NCBI RefSeq assembly: GCF_003130405.1
Contig: NZ_QEAS01000002.1
Location: 155,411 to 219,410 of the forward strand
DNA: 64,000 nucleotides
Direction of reading: 5' to 3'
DNA from: Pararcticibacter amylolyticus
GTDB taxonomy: Bacteria; Bacteroidota; Bacteroidia; Sphingobacteriales; Sphingobacteriaceae
Shown here: positions 1 to 9,131 of the stretch, in pieces
Numbering within the stretch: the first letter of the stretch is position 1
How the letters are laid out: each line of letters starts with the position of its first letter
Position numbers and translations under genes: made by a program
The notes under the pieces: model-generated
What the model saw: only the letters and a program-made list of their open reading frames with translations
Database searches by the model: none
Told to the model about the DNA's origin: nothing

Positions 1-1075
1 CGGTACCGGAAACTAAGGATAGAAGAGTTGTATCATTCAGTACCTGGGAAGTGAGCGACCGGTTGTTCGTTTCGGAACTGCTGGAGCTGAGGCGGTACAC
101 TCCATTCAGCATCAGCTTCTTTTTAGGACTGTAGTTAAAATTTACACCCGTGCTGGATACCCTGTTCCTGCTCGGCTGTCCTCCTCCCTGCATCACCATG
201 TCGCCCGGCCCGGAAGAGGAGAATAAAGAGGCCCCTGGGTTCCCCAGATTAGAGTGAGAGGCGATTGCACTAAATTGAATGGTATCGGTAAAAAGATTTA
301 CCATACCGCCTGTTTCCACTCTTTCACGGCTTCCGGCACTTGCGGAAAGCCTTCCAAATACGCTTCTGCGGATCGCTTTTTTCAAACGAAGGTCCAGAAC
401 CTTAGACACTTTCGATTCTTCTATTCGGTGATCAGGATCGTTCTTCCTGTCGTCGTATACCTGGATCTTCGACAGCAGGCTTGCTTCCAGATTGCGGGTT
501 GCCATTGTGGGATCGTTGCCAAAGAACTCTTTTCCGTCTATCAGTATCCTCGAAACTTTCTTTCCATTTACTGTTATCGTACCAGCATTATCAATATCCA
601 CTCCGGGAATTTTCTTCAGAAGTTCCTCTATAAGAGCACTGGGCCGGGTCTTAAATGCCAGCGCATTAAATTCAACAGTGTCTTTCCTTACTGCCACGGG
701 CTGGTAGGTGGCAGTAACAACCGCTTCTTTTAATGTTGTGCCTGCTAAAAAAGCAGTGTCCAGTTTAATCTCGCCTCCTTGCCGGAGAAGCAGTGTCTTT
801 CTGAAAGGATGATAGCTCACATAGGATATTACCAGGCGAAGGGACTGCTGAAGGGGCATGTTCCGGAGGGTATAATTCCCATCTTCATCAGACAAGGTGT
901 ACGATACCAGTGTTGAATCGGATGCCCGGATAACGGAAACAGTCGCAAACTCAAGAGCCTTTCTTGTAAGTGAATCGCGCACATTTCCCATGATACTGGC
1001 TTTATTCTGAGCAGCTGCGGATATGCAGGTGAGGAAAAAAGCAGAGAGCAAAAAGAAATACGAACGAAAGATCAT
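1..1075 (-). CDS. TonB-dependent-receptor-like outer-membrane protein (partial, N-terminal 358 residues)
   Basis: The reading frame is open from the ATG at 1075 to the left edge, so the C-terminal barrel is missing. Visible parts: a signal peptide (about residues 1-22, hydrophobic run ending SAAAQ), a carboxypeptidase-regulatory-like beta-sandwich (about 25-110, with NVRDSLTRKALEFATVSV), then a plug-like domain (about 115-230) containing IPGVDIDNAGTITVNGKKV and ILIDGKEFFGNDP. This order is typical of Bacteroidota outer-membrane beta-barrel proteins that either move ligands through TonB or act as barrel-only homologues. After residue 230 the sequence is Ser/Gly/Asn-rich, as expected for barrel strands and loops. 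No SusD-like partner is visible inside the window. The substrate cannot be inferred. Confidence 0.85.
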   Translation of the reverse strand, partial: MIFRSYFFLLSAFFLTCISAAAQNKASIMGNVRDSLTRKALEFATVSVIRASDSTLVSYTLSDEDGNYTLRNMPLQQSLRLVISYVSYHPFRKTLLLRQGGEIKLDTAFLAGTTLKEAVVTATYQPVAVRKDTVEFNALAFKTRPSALIEELLKKIPGVDIDNAGTITVNGKKVSRILIDGKEFFGNDPTMATRNLEASLLSKIQVYDDRKNDPDHRIEESKVSKVLDLRLKKAIRRSVFGRLSASAGSRERVETGGMVNLFTDTIQFSAIASHSNLGNPGASLFSSSGPGDMVMQGGGQPSRNRVSSTGVNFNYSPKKKLMLNGVYRLSSSSSETNNRSLTSQVLNDTTLLSLVSGT

Positions 1076-1131
1076 ACCGGTGTAACAGATAAAAAAGATG
1101 TGTGCCCTTAGACAAGGATTTAATTTTGTGT

Positions 1132-1139
1132 CAAAGGTA
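1132..1139 (-). promoter_or_regulatory. -7 box of the receptor gene promoter
   Basis: TACCTTTG on the minus strand fits the Bacteroidota -7 consensus TAnnTTTG. It lies 56 bases before the receptor start at 1075, giving a leader of about 50 bases. A clear TTG at the usual upstream spacing is not seen (nearest is 24 bases away). Confidence 0.5.
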
Positions 1140-1324
1140 TAAACAATATTTCTTAATCTACATCAATACTTTTCCCGGCACCAGACTCTACTTTTGAAAC
1201 GTGGTAATGAATAATTTTAACGTCAAAATATCACAAATGGCATCGTATTCAGAAACCAGGAGTTAAATTTATAAAATGGCCGGCAAAAGGATTTGCCGGT
1301 GCGCTCTGACTAAACTAAGATACT

Positions 1325-1780
1325 ATGAAAATAGGAATTGCTGCTGATCATGCAGGCTTTGAACAAAAGAACCAGTTGCTTATTCAATTGCGGTCGGCCG
1401 GATTTGAGGTGAGTGACTACGGCGCCCATTTCTATGACGCTGAAGATGATTACCCTGACAAGGTACTTCCTTTAGCAACAGCTATTGCCGCAGGAGAGGT
1501 GGAAAGGGGAATAGCGGTATGCGGAAGCGGGGTTGGGGTTTCGATAGCTGCCAATAAGGTGGCGGGCGTAAGAGCAGCACTTATTACAGAAAGTTACTCT
1601 GCCCACCAGGGAGTAGAGCACGATGCTATGAATCTTTTGTGCATAGGGGCAAGGGTGATCGGTCCCGCTCTCTCACTGGAGATTGCACTGGCCTTTCTTA
1701 GCGCCCGGTATGCTGGCGAGGAACGCTTTGAACGGCGCCTTCAGAAGGTAATAGCACTGGAAAATAACAAAGGATTATAA
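1325..1780 (+). CDS. rpiB: ribose-5-phosphate isomerase B
   Basis: This 151-residue protein of the LacA/RpiB family interconverts ribose-5-phosphate and ribulose-5-phosphate in the cytoplasmic pentose-phosphate pathway. The N-terminal GIAADHAG motif and the block CGSGVGVSIAANK carry the family's key residues: Cys66 sits exactly where the E. coli RpiB catalytic cysteine lies, and the H-D-A-M-N-L-L block near residue 100 matches the second conserved region. Length is normal for the family. It is the first gene of a run with gnd, zwf and pgl (35, 5 and 6 base gaps), so it is probably co-transcribed with the oxidative branch that produces its substrate. Confidence 0.93.
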   Translation: MKIGIAADHAGFEQKNQLLIQLRSAGFEVSDYGAHFYDAEDDYPDKVLPLATAIAAGEVERGIAVCGSGVGVSIAANKVAGVRAALITESYSAHQGVEHDAMNLLCIGARVIGPALSLEIALAFLSARYAGEERFERRLQKVIALENNKGL

Positions 1781-1815
1781 ATTCCCGGAATACGGTTTAA
1801 ACAATCTATATAAAT

Positions 1816-3222
1816 ATGAAACAGTACGATTTTGGTGTGGTTGGCCTGGGAGTAATGGGCAGAAACCTGTTGCTGAATATTGCTGATCATCACTTTGCCG
1901 CTGCCGGACTGGATCTGGATGCGGAAAAAGTTAAAGCACTTGAAACTGAAAAGAAAGACGAAGCTGTTGTAAAAGGAACAACCTCCGCTGCGGAATTCGT
2001 TGAAGTATTAAAAACTCCGAGAGCCATCATGTTCCTCGTTCCGGCCGGAAAAGCCGTGGATTCGGCAATTAACAGCTTGCTGCCTTTCCTAAATGAAGGT
2101 GACATCCTGATAGACGGCGGCAACTCTTACTTTACTGATACGGACAGACGGGTGACTGAACTTGCCGCCAAAGGGATACACTTTTTCGGTATGGGAATAT
2201 CGGGCGGTGAAAAAGGCGCACGTCTGGGGCCCAGTATGATGCCGGGCGGAGACAAGCAGGCATACGAACGCCTGAGGCCGGTCTTTGAGGCAGTAGCAGC
2301 TAAGGTGAACGGAGACCCCTGTGTCGCCTATTTAGGCAGCGGGTCGGCAGGAAACTATGTAAAAATGGTGCATAACGGAATTGAGTATGCCATCATGCAA
2401 CTGATCTCGGAAGTCTATGACCTGATGAAACGCGGATTTAGGTGGAGCGAAACGGATATTCAGAAAACTTTTGAGGAGTGGAATAACAGCGAGCTTTCGT
2501 CCTTTTTGCTGGAGATCACTGCCGAAATTCTTAAAAAGAAAGATCCTGACACGGGGACGTTACTCGTTGACCTGATCTCTGACCAGGCCAGGCAAAAAGG
2601 AACAGGAAAATGGACCTCTCAAAATGCCATGGACCTGCAGGTGCCGGTGCCGGTAATAGATTCTGCGGTAATGATGAGAGACCTGTCGGCCTATAAAAAC
2701 GAGCGTATTGAAGCATCTGCTATGCTGAACGGGCCACAGGAAGGTGGTGCAGACGTACCTGCCGGCATACAGACTCAATTGAAAAATGCGTATTATTTTT
2801 CGGTTATTACCATCTATGCTCAGGGATTTGCGCAGCTGAAAACTGCTTCCAGTGCTTACAGCTATGGGCTGGACCTCAAAACGGTTGCGGCGATATGGCG
2901 GGGAGGGTGCATTATCAGGTCCGCCAGTCTCGAAACATTCATGCGCGCTTTTTCGGATCAGCCCGTTCTTCCAAACCTGATGCTTGACCGGGAACTCAGC
3001 GGATTGCTGAACCAGATTCATCCGGATTCAAGAGCAGTTGTCAAACTGGCCGTTGATCTTGGTGTTCCAGCTCCGGCATTCATGGCTTCCCTGGCTTATT
3101 ATGACGGTTACCGGAGTAAAGATCTGCCGACAAACCTGATTCAGGCTCAGCGAGATTATTTCGGGGCACATCAGTATCAACGTACTGATCGCGAAGGCAT
3201 TTTTCATACAATCTGGGATTAA
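1816..3222 (+). CDS. gnd: 6-phosphogluconate dehydrogenase, decarboxylating
   Basis: A 468-residue enzyme that oxidises 6-phosphogluconate to ribulose-5-phosphate and CO2, making NADPH. The N-terminal Rossmann motif is G10-L-G12-V-M-G15. The substrate-binding block [19 protein letters not shown], the family signature [11 protein letters not shown], and [10 protein letters not shown] are all intact, and the protein ends in the familiar FHTIWD-type tail. Full length for the family. It lies 35 bases after rpiB and only 5 bases before zwf, indicating a single operon. Confidence 0.96.
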   Translation: MKQYDFGVVGLGVMGRNLLLNIADHHFAAAGLDLDAEKVKALETEKKDEAVVKGTTSAAEFVEVLKTPRAIMFLVPAGKAVDSAINSLLPFLNEGDILIDGGNSYFTDTDRRVTELAAKGIHFFGMGISGGEKGARLGPSMMPGGDKQAYERLRPVFEAVAAKVNGDPCVAYLGSGSAGNYVKMVHNGIEYAIMQLISEVYDLMKRGFRWSETDIQKTFEEWNNSELSSFLLEITAEILKKKDPDTGTLLVDLISDQARQKGTGKWTSQNAMDLQVPVPVIDSAVMMRDLSAYKNERIEASAMLNGPQEGGADVPAGIQTQLKNAYYFSVITIYAQGFAQLKTASSAYSYGLDLKTVAAIWRGGCIIRSASLETFMRAFSDQPVLPNLMLDRELSGLLNQIHPDSRAVVKLAVDLGVPAPAFMASLAYYDGYRSKDLPTNLIQAQRDYFGAHQYQRTDREGIFHTIWD

Positions 3223-3227
3223 AAAGA

Positions 3228-4739
3228 ATGAAGACAAATAAAAATTCCGCCCCCGTAATAATCGTCATATTCGGCGGCACCGGCGACCTTGCAAAACGTA
3301 AGCTTATCCCTGCATTTTTTAACTTATACCTGGATGGATGGATGCCGGAGCATTTCTCCATTATCGGATTAGGAAGAACTCCTTTAAGTGCAGAGGAATA
3401 CTGTAACCGTTTATCAGACGGCATCAGCCAGTTTTCACGCAGCGGGACTCCGGACCCTGAAAAATGGAAGAGCTTCATTTCTTCTGTTACTTACCTGCAA
3501 TCGGATATAAATGATCCCGGTTCTTACAGGAGCCTGGGAGAGACACTCGATTCTTTGGATAAGCAATGGCAGGTGCGTGCCAACAGATTGTTTTATCTCT
3601 CGGTTGCGCCTCAGTTTATCGAGCCTGTAGCCGTAAACATCAGCCAGTCGGGGATAGCCTCTATCCCGCAGTCTGACCACATCATTATAGAGAAACCATT
3701 CGGTCATAATAAAGAAACGGCAATTGCGCTTAATAAGTTACTGACAAACCTTTTCCTGGAAGAACAGATCTACCGGATAGATCATTATCTGGGAAAGGAG
3801 ACCGTTCAGAATATCCTGGCTTTCAGGTTTGCCAACGCCCTGTTCGAGCCGCTGTGGAACAGGAATTATATTGACTACGTTCAGATCACTGTTGCTGAAC
3901 AGGTTGGAGTAGAGGAAAGAGGCGGTTATTATGAGGGGTCGGGAGCGCTGAGAGATATGATCCAGAATCATTTACTCCAGATCATGTGTATGATCGCGAT
4001 GGAACCGCCTGTGTCTTTCGAAGCAGAAGAGATCCGGAACAGGAAGGTCGATGTTCTCCGTGCTATCCGCCGGATGAAACCGGATGAAGTACATCATTAT
4101 GCTGTAAGAGGGCAGTATGGAAGAGGCTGGATACAGGGAAACAAGGTACCCGGATACAGAGAGGAACATGGCGTAAATGCCAACTCCAATACTGAAACAT
4201 TTGCAGCCGTCAAATTCTATCTGAATAACTGGCGCTGGCAGGATGTTCCGTTCTACCTGCGTACGGGAAAAAGAATGCAGCAGAAGACCTCTTCTATCAC
4301 CATCCAGTTCCGGCCGGTGCCTCATTCTACATTCCCGGACAGCCAGTCAGACAGGCTTGCTGCCAACCGGCTTACGATTAATATCCAGCCTCAGATGGAC
4401 ATCAGGCTTCGCTTTACCACGAAAAGACCTGGACTTGAAATGGAGCTGAATCCCGCGGAGATGGTATTCAACTATGATAAATGCTCTACCCAAAGTCCCG
4501 AAGCTTATGAAACTCTTTTGCTCGATGCCATGCGCGGCGATGCCACCCTCTTTATGAGAGCCGACCAGGTGGAAGAGGCATGGGATGTGATTACGCCAAT
4601 CCTGGAAACCTGGGAATCACGCGATTCCCTTGATTTTCCGAATTATGTTGCCGGCGGCTGGGGACCTGAAAGTGCAGAAGCCCTGATTGCCAGGGAAGGA
4701 CATGTTTGGGCAGTGAATGCGGACGGGATCTATCAATAG
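3228..4739 (+). CDS. zwf: glucose-6-phosphate 1-dehydrogenase
   Basis: A 503-residue enzyme catalysing the first step of the oxidative pentose-phosphate pathway. The coenzyme loop [11 protein letters not shown] is at residues 16-26 and the active-site signature RIDHYLGKE is at about 183-191. The C-terminal region [17 protein letters not shown] is the conserved G6PDH C-domain block. Full length, no disruptions. It is placed between gnd and pgl with gaps of 5 and 6 bases, so translation of the three enzymes is probably coupled. Confidence 0.96.
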   Translation: MKTNKNSAPVIIVIFGGTGDLAKRKLIPAFFNLYLDGWMPEHFSIIGLGRTPLSAEEYCNRLSDGISQFSRSGTPDPEKWKSFISSVTYLQSDINDPGSYRSLGETLDSLDKQWQVRANRLFYLSVAPQFIEPVAVNISQSGIASIPQSDHIIIEKPFGHNKETAIALNKLLTNLFLEEQIYRIDHYLGKETVQNILAFRFANALFEPLWNRNYIDYVQITVAEQVGVEERGGYYEGSGALRDMIQNHLLQIMCMIAMEPPVSFEAEEIRNRKVDVLRAIRRMKPDEVHHYAVRGQYGRGWIQGNKVPGYREEHGVNANSNTETFAAVKFYLNNWRWQDVPFYLRTGKRMQQKTSSITIQFRPVPHSTFPDSQSDRLAANRLTINIQPQMDIRLRFTTKRPGLEMELNPAEMVFNYDKCSTQSPEAYETLLLDAMRGDATLFMRADQVEEAWDVITPILETWESRDSLDFPNYVAGGWGPESAEALIAREGHVWAVNADGIYQ

Positions 4740-4745
4740 CAAAAT

Positions 4746-5495
4746 ATGATTAAAATATTCACGGACAGTAAAGATTTAAGTGCTTTTGCTGCGGATTATT
4801 TTACAGCAGCAGCACGAAAAGCAATAGCAGAAAAAGGTACGTTTAACGTTGCCCTTACAGGTGGAAACTCGCCCTTACAGCTGTATACCCTGCTCGCATC
4901 GCCTCAATATTCCGGCAGCATTGACTGGAGTAAAACTTATATCTTTTGGGGAGACGAGCGCTGGGTACCGCTTGATGATAAGAGAAGCAATGCCGGCATG
5001 GCTTATGCCGCATTGCTGGATCATGTTCCGGTAAATAAAGATCATGTTTACCCGATGTGGAGCGACCAGTTGCCACCCGGAGAGTATGCCGCTGTTTATG
5101 AGAAACTGTTGAGGTCTCATTTCGATAAGAGCGGTGGTACATTCGATCTGATATTATTAGGGATGGGAGAAGACGGACATACCGCGTCCCTGTTTCCCGG
5201 AACACAGGTGACAAGGGAACAGCATACGTGGGTAAAAGCCTATTACCTTAACCCGCAGCAGATGTACAGAATTACGTTAACGGCACCGCTTATTAACCTG
5301 GCCGATAGAATTATGGTCATCACATTCGGAGAGAATAAGTCGGATGCGCTTGCTCATGTACTGGAAGGTAAAAGGGATACCATTACATATCCGGCACAAT
5401 TGCTTCAACCGGAAAAGGGAGAACTTATCTGGGCCATTGATGATAAGGCTGCAGCTGCATTATCTCCTGATTATATCAAAACAAATGGTATTTAA
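4746..5495 (+). CDS. pgl: 6-phosphogluconolactonase
   Basis: A 249-residue member of the DevB/SOL-type 6-phosphogluconolactonase family, hydrolysing the lactone made by Zwf. Diagnostic blocks are TGGNSPLQLY (about 38-47), WGDERWVP (about 76-83) and GMGEDGHTASLFPG (about 138-151), which together form the sugar-phosphate site shared with glucosamine-6-phosphate isomerases. The position directly after zwf makes the lactonase reading much more likely than a nagB-type isomerase. It is the last obvious enzyme of the operon; the next gene starts 60 bases later. Confidence 0.93.
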   Translation: MIKIFTDSKDLSAFAADYFTAAARKAIAEKGTFNVALTGGNSPLQLYTLLASPQYSGSIDWSKTYIFWGDERWVPLDDKRSNAGMAYAALLDHVPVNKDHVYPMWSDQLPPGEYAAVYEKLLRSHFDKSGGTFDLILLGMGEDGHTASLFPGTQVTREQHTWVKAYYLNPQQMYRITLTAPLINLADRIMVITFGENKSDALAHVLEGKRDTITYPAQLLQPEKGELIWAIDDKAAAALSPDYIKTNGI

Positions 5496-5555
5496 GCATG
5501 CGGACTGCAAATATCAGGTGATCATGACTATGTTTGCGAATTATTACAAAGATAT

Positions 5556-7850
5556 ATGAATCTGCTTTTCTTCCCGGAGAGCCCTTTCAGGGTTAAATTA
5601 TCATTTGAATCTGTCATAAAAGAGCTTGAAGAAACAGCAGGTGAAAGCGGGTATTACCACGGGGACAAAGCAGGATTGCTTGAAGAGATAGCATCAGCAC
5701 CGGAGCTGAGAGACGGCATTTCGAACACTCTCCACATTCAGAAGAATGCTGACCTGATCAGGCGTCTTATGGCGCCTTATTTTCCTCCGGCACTAACACG
5801 GAATGAAATTAAGGCCATTACAATCCCTTATTCCGGACTTGTCTTCAATCATTCGCAACGCTTTTTAAGTATATTGAATGCGAGCGGTTCGGTGTTTGAC
5901 TTCGGCATCCGGGATCTTGACGATCATCAGTCTTATGTGTTAAGCTGCTGCCTGATCCTGAATGAATACTACCAGACCCGACTGAATTTTCAGAAACCCT
6001 TATTCTATGATATCCCGACTGCAAATGGGGTTGTAAGACACTATAAGGTCCTTTATAATGCTGATTTTCTGGATATATTTCCTACAGAAAGGTCGGTGGA
6101 TATCAGCAGGGAGGACATTGAGCTCCTCATTGATAACTACGATAACCTGGATCTATGGAAAGAGAAATTCCCTGAGAACAGTTGGGAACTGAGAGGTTTT
6201 GCCATCATGTCACTGATAGACGTCACCATTGAAAATGCTGTCTCGATCCTGAAGGAAAGGCTTTTAAAATCCGGATCTGATGGGTTTGAAGAAGGGGTGG
6301 AGTCGGTATTTCAATCGGTGTTTAATGATCCGGATATAAAAGCCGGTTTTACTCTTTACAACCCCGACAACAGGAATTTCAGCATCGCAGTTTTCGGACA
6401 GCCGATGCGCAGTTTTATCATGCAGGGCACAGCGCCCATGGTAGCAGAAGACGCACTATGCTGTCATTCGTATGCCAGCATATTTAAAAAGGGCAAGTAT
6501 TTCGCGGTTTCGGATACGGAAGAGCTCTTAACAAAGGAACCTGAAAATCATCTTGTCCGCCAGCTTTTAACAACCGGCATTCAAAGCTTTATCCTTGCTC
6601 CGGTAATCAGGGAAGGCGTAACACTAGGAGTGCTTGAGGTTACTTCACGAAAAAAAAATGAGCTTAACAGCATTAATGCGCACAAGCTTGATGTTGTCAT
6701 GCCCTATATTACAGACAACATCAAGAGGCTGATCAGCGACTTGCAGAACCAGGTCCAGATACTGATCCAGGAAAAGTATACGACTATCCATCCAAGTGTA
6801 TACTGGAAGTTCAAGGCAGAAGCGCAGAAATTTATTTATGACCAGCGGCTTGGGAAAGAAACAACCTTAAGAGAGATTGTATTTAAAGATGTTTATCCCC
6901 TTTATGGTCAGGTTGATATAAAAGGATCCTCCTATACCAGGAACATTAATCTTCAGAGAGATTTACAGCTGCAGATTGAGTCGGTACTGGGGCTGATGGC
7001 TGCCGTAGACGCTGGCTCAAGTGCGCTTTTTACGGCAGAGGAGAAGGAACAGCTGGATTCTTTTCTGAGGGAAGTATCACAATCGCTCCATGCTTCTGCC
7101 GAGCAGGAAATCAATGACTATCTCGAAAAGCACATTCACAACAAACTAAAGCTGATAGACGAGCCCGGGCAGCAGGTGCTGATCGGGGAGTACTTCGAAC
7201 AAACCAGGAAGAAAGAGGGGCGTTTTCACCAGTTCAGAAGGCAGTACGAGGAGTCAGTATCGGCTATCAACGACAGGATGAGCACGATCATAGATGCTGC
7301 GCAAACGGAGGCCCAGTCACAATTTCCTCATTATTTCGAAAGGTTTAAAACAGACGGAGTGGAACATAATTTATATATAGGCTCGTCCATTGCGCCTGAT
7401 GTGCCCTTCACCATCTCCAGGCTCCATAACTTGCGGTTCTGGCAGGTCAGGACACTGTGTATTATGGCACAAGCCCATTATCAGTTGAAACCTTCTCTTC
7501 CATGCCCTATGGATATCACTTCTCTTATTCTTGTTTACAATTCACCTATTTCTATCCGTTTCCGGATGGATGAAAAACGTTTTGACGTGGATGGGAGTTA
7601 TAATGCAAGATTTGAGATAGTAAAGAAAAGGATTGACAAGGCTTATGTTAAAAATACCCATGAACGGATTACCCGGCCCGGAAAGCTCACAATTGTATAT
7701 TCCGGTCTTCAGGAGGAGGCTGAGTATATAGGATATGTGGAAGAGCTGTCTAAGCAGGGTTTCTTTGAACCCGGAATTGAAACCCTGGAGGTGGAAGATT
7801 TACAGGGAGTGGCCGGACTGAAAGCGTTAAGGATAAAAATCAGGTATTAA
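5556..7850 (+). CDS. GAF-domain-like conserved protein, function unknown
   Basis: A 764-residue soluble protein with no signal peptide and no evident membrane segment. I do not recognise a catalytic domain. Residues about 250-400 have the look of a GAF-type sensory domain (a predicted strand/helix alternation ending in ILAPVIREGVTLGVLEVTS, the usual last strands of GAF). The first 240 residues are mostly helical, and the part after 420 is largely alpha-helical with charged heptads. It follows pgl by 60 bases on the same strand, so it may share the pentose-phosphate transcript. A signalling or redox-sensing role would be inference only. Confidence 0.6.
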   Translation: MNLLFFPESPFRVKLSFESVIKELEETAGESGYYHGDKAGLLEEIASAPELRDGISNTLHIQKNADLIRRLMAPYFPPALTRNEIKAITIPYSGLVFNHSQRFLSILNASGSVFDFGIRDLDDHQSYVLSCCLILNEYYQTRLNFQKPLFYDIPTANGVVRHYKVLYNADFLDIFPTERSVDISREDIELLIDNYDNLDLWKEKFPENSWELRGFAIMSLIDVTIENAVSILKERLLKSGSDGFEEGVESVFQSVFNDPDIKAGFTLYNPDNRNFSIAVFGQPMRSFIMQGTAPMVAEDALCCHSYASIFKKGKYFAVSDTEELLTKEPENHLVRQLLTTGIQSFILAPVIREGVTLGVLEVTSRKKNELNSINAHKLDVVMPYITDNIKRLISDLQNQVQILIQEKYTTIHPSVYWKFKAEAQKFIYDQRLGKETTLREIVFKDVYPLYGQVDIKGSSYTRNINLQRDLQLQIESVLGLMAAVDAGSSALFTAEEKEQLDSFLREVSQSLHASAEQEINDYLEKHIHNKLKLIDEPGQQVLIGEYFEQTRKKEGRFHQFRRQYEESVSAINDRMSTIIDAAQTEAQSQFPHYFERFKTDGVEHNLYIGSSIAPDVPFTISRLHNLRFWQVRTLCIMAQAHYQLKPSLPCPMDITSLILVYNSPISIRFRMDEKRFDVDGSYNARFEIVKKRIDKAYVKNTHERITRPGKLTIVYSGLQEEAEYIGYVEELSKQGFFEPGIETLEVEDLQGVAGLKALRIKIRY

Positions 7851-7913
7851 TATTATCTATTTTGAAATATCTGATTTGCTTCTGATTTTTATCAATATAA
7901 AACGACTGTAACA

Positions 7914-9131
7914 ATGAGCGATTACCATGAGTTATCCAGAATCATAAAAGACTATGTATCTTCCTTTTATAAGGAACATCACAATCCCATATTGACGTAT
8001 CATAATGAGAAGCATACGGAAGATGTCGTAGCTGCGGCGGCGGAAATTGCGGATCACTACCACTTATCAGAGAAAGATTACTTTATCGTTACGGCAGCTG
8101 CCTGGTTTCATGACCTTGGATATTATATCAGCATGGATAACCACGAGTATGCAGGAGCTAACCTGGTGGCAGACTTTCTTCGTAAACACAAAGTGGACGA
8201 AGAGATCAACGAAGCCGTTCAGAAATGCATCCTGTCTACCCGTATGCCTCAGAATCCGGCTAACCTGAATGAAATGATCGTATGCGATGCCGATCTTTTT
8301 CATCTTGGCAGGGATTCATTCAGGGAGAAGAACCGCCTGATGAGAAAGGAGTTTGAATCAATTTCGGGTGTAAAGATCAGCAAATCTGAATGGCGGGAAA
8401 GTACGATCAGGCTACTAAAGCAACATAAATACCACACTGATTATTGCCGCCTGCTGCTGGGAAAAGGAAAAGAAGAAAATCTGCAGGAGCTTGAGAAGAA
8501 GCAGGAAGAGAAGGCCCGGCCACAGGAACCTTCTGCTGCTTTAATTCCTTTACCTGCGGAAGAAAAAAGCGCTGAATCAGGCAAAAAAAACAAAGACAGG
8601 CCCGACCGTGGTATTGAAACAATGTTCAGGGTCAGCTCATCGAATCATCAGCGCCTGAGCGATATGGCGGATAATAAGTCGCATATCCTGATCACGGTAA
8701 ATTCCATTATACTTTCCGCTATAATAAGCCTTCTTCTCCGGCGGCTTGAAGATCACATCTACCTGGCTGGTCCAACATTTATATTACTAACAGTGAGCTT
8801 ATTAAGTATCATCTACTCAATACTTTCCACGCGTCCGACTATCCCCGACGGGATATTTACCCAAAAGGATATTGATGAAAAATCTGTTAACCTTTTATTC
8901 TTCGGCAACTTTTATAAGATGAGCCTGGAAGACTACTCTGCCGGGATGTGGAAAACAATGGAAGACAAGTCATTCCTCTATGGAAGTCTTATACGGGATG
9001 TTTATTCGCAGGGGATTGTTCTGGGCAAGAAATACCGGCTGCTAAGGATAGCTTACAATATATTTATGTACGGCCTGATCATATCCGTTCTTGCCTTTAT
9101 AATCATGTCGGCTATTCACGGGAAGGATTAG
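7914..9131 (+). CDS. HD-domain phosphohydrolase fused to a Pycsar-effector-like (PycTM/DUF5706) membrane domain
   Basis: A 405-residue two-part protein. Residues 1-180 form an HD domain: H34, the H66-D67 pair in WFHDLGY, and D125/D127 in CDADLFHLG are the expected metal ligands. A low-complexity Lys/Glu/Pro linker (about 185-230) follows. Residues 235-405 carry the block NHQRLSDMADNKSHILITVN leading into a hydrophobic pair (about 255-305) and a last membrane segment (about 378-402), which matches the membrane effector family of Pycsar anti-phage systems. Pycsar effectors normally sit beside a pyrimidine cyclase; none is adjacent here. Family assignment of the C-terminal half is by motif reading. 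It is convergent with the histidine kinase, with stop codons overlapping by 4 bases. Confidence 0.75.
   Translation: MSDYHELSRIIKDYVSSFYKEHHNPILTYHNEKHTEDVVAAAAEIADHYHLSEKDYFIVTAAAWFHDLGYYISMDNHEYAGANLVADFLRKHKVDEEINEAVQKCILSTRMPQNPANLNEMIVCDADLFHLGRDSFREKNRLMRKEFESISGVKISKSEWRESTIRLLKQHKYHTDYCRLLLGKGKEENLQELEKKQEEKARPQEPSAALIPLPAEEKSAESGKKNKDRPDRGIETMFRVSSSNHQRLSDMADNKSHILITVNSIILSAIISLLLRRLEDHIYLAGPTFILLTVSLLSIIYSILSTRPTIPDGIFTQKDIDEKSVNLLFFGNFYKMSLEDYSAGMWKTMEDKSFLYGSLIRDVYSQGIVLGKKYRLLRIAYNIFMYGLIISVLAFIIMSAIHGKD

Noticed and set aside
254..733. 159-residue plus-strand ORF
   Set aside because: It is antisense to the receptor gene, whose signal peptide and plug domain read clearly on the minus strand.
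7914..9131. complete Pycsar defence system
   Set aside because: No adjacent uridylate or cytidylate cyclase; only the effector-like part is present, fused to an HD domain.
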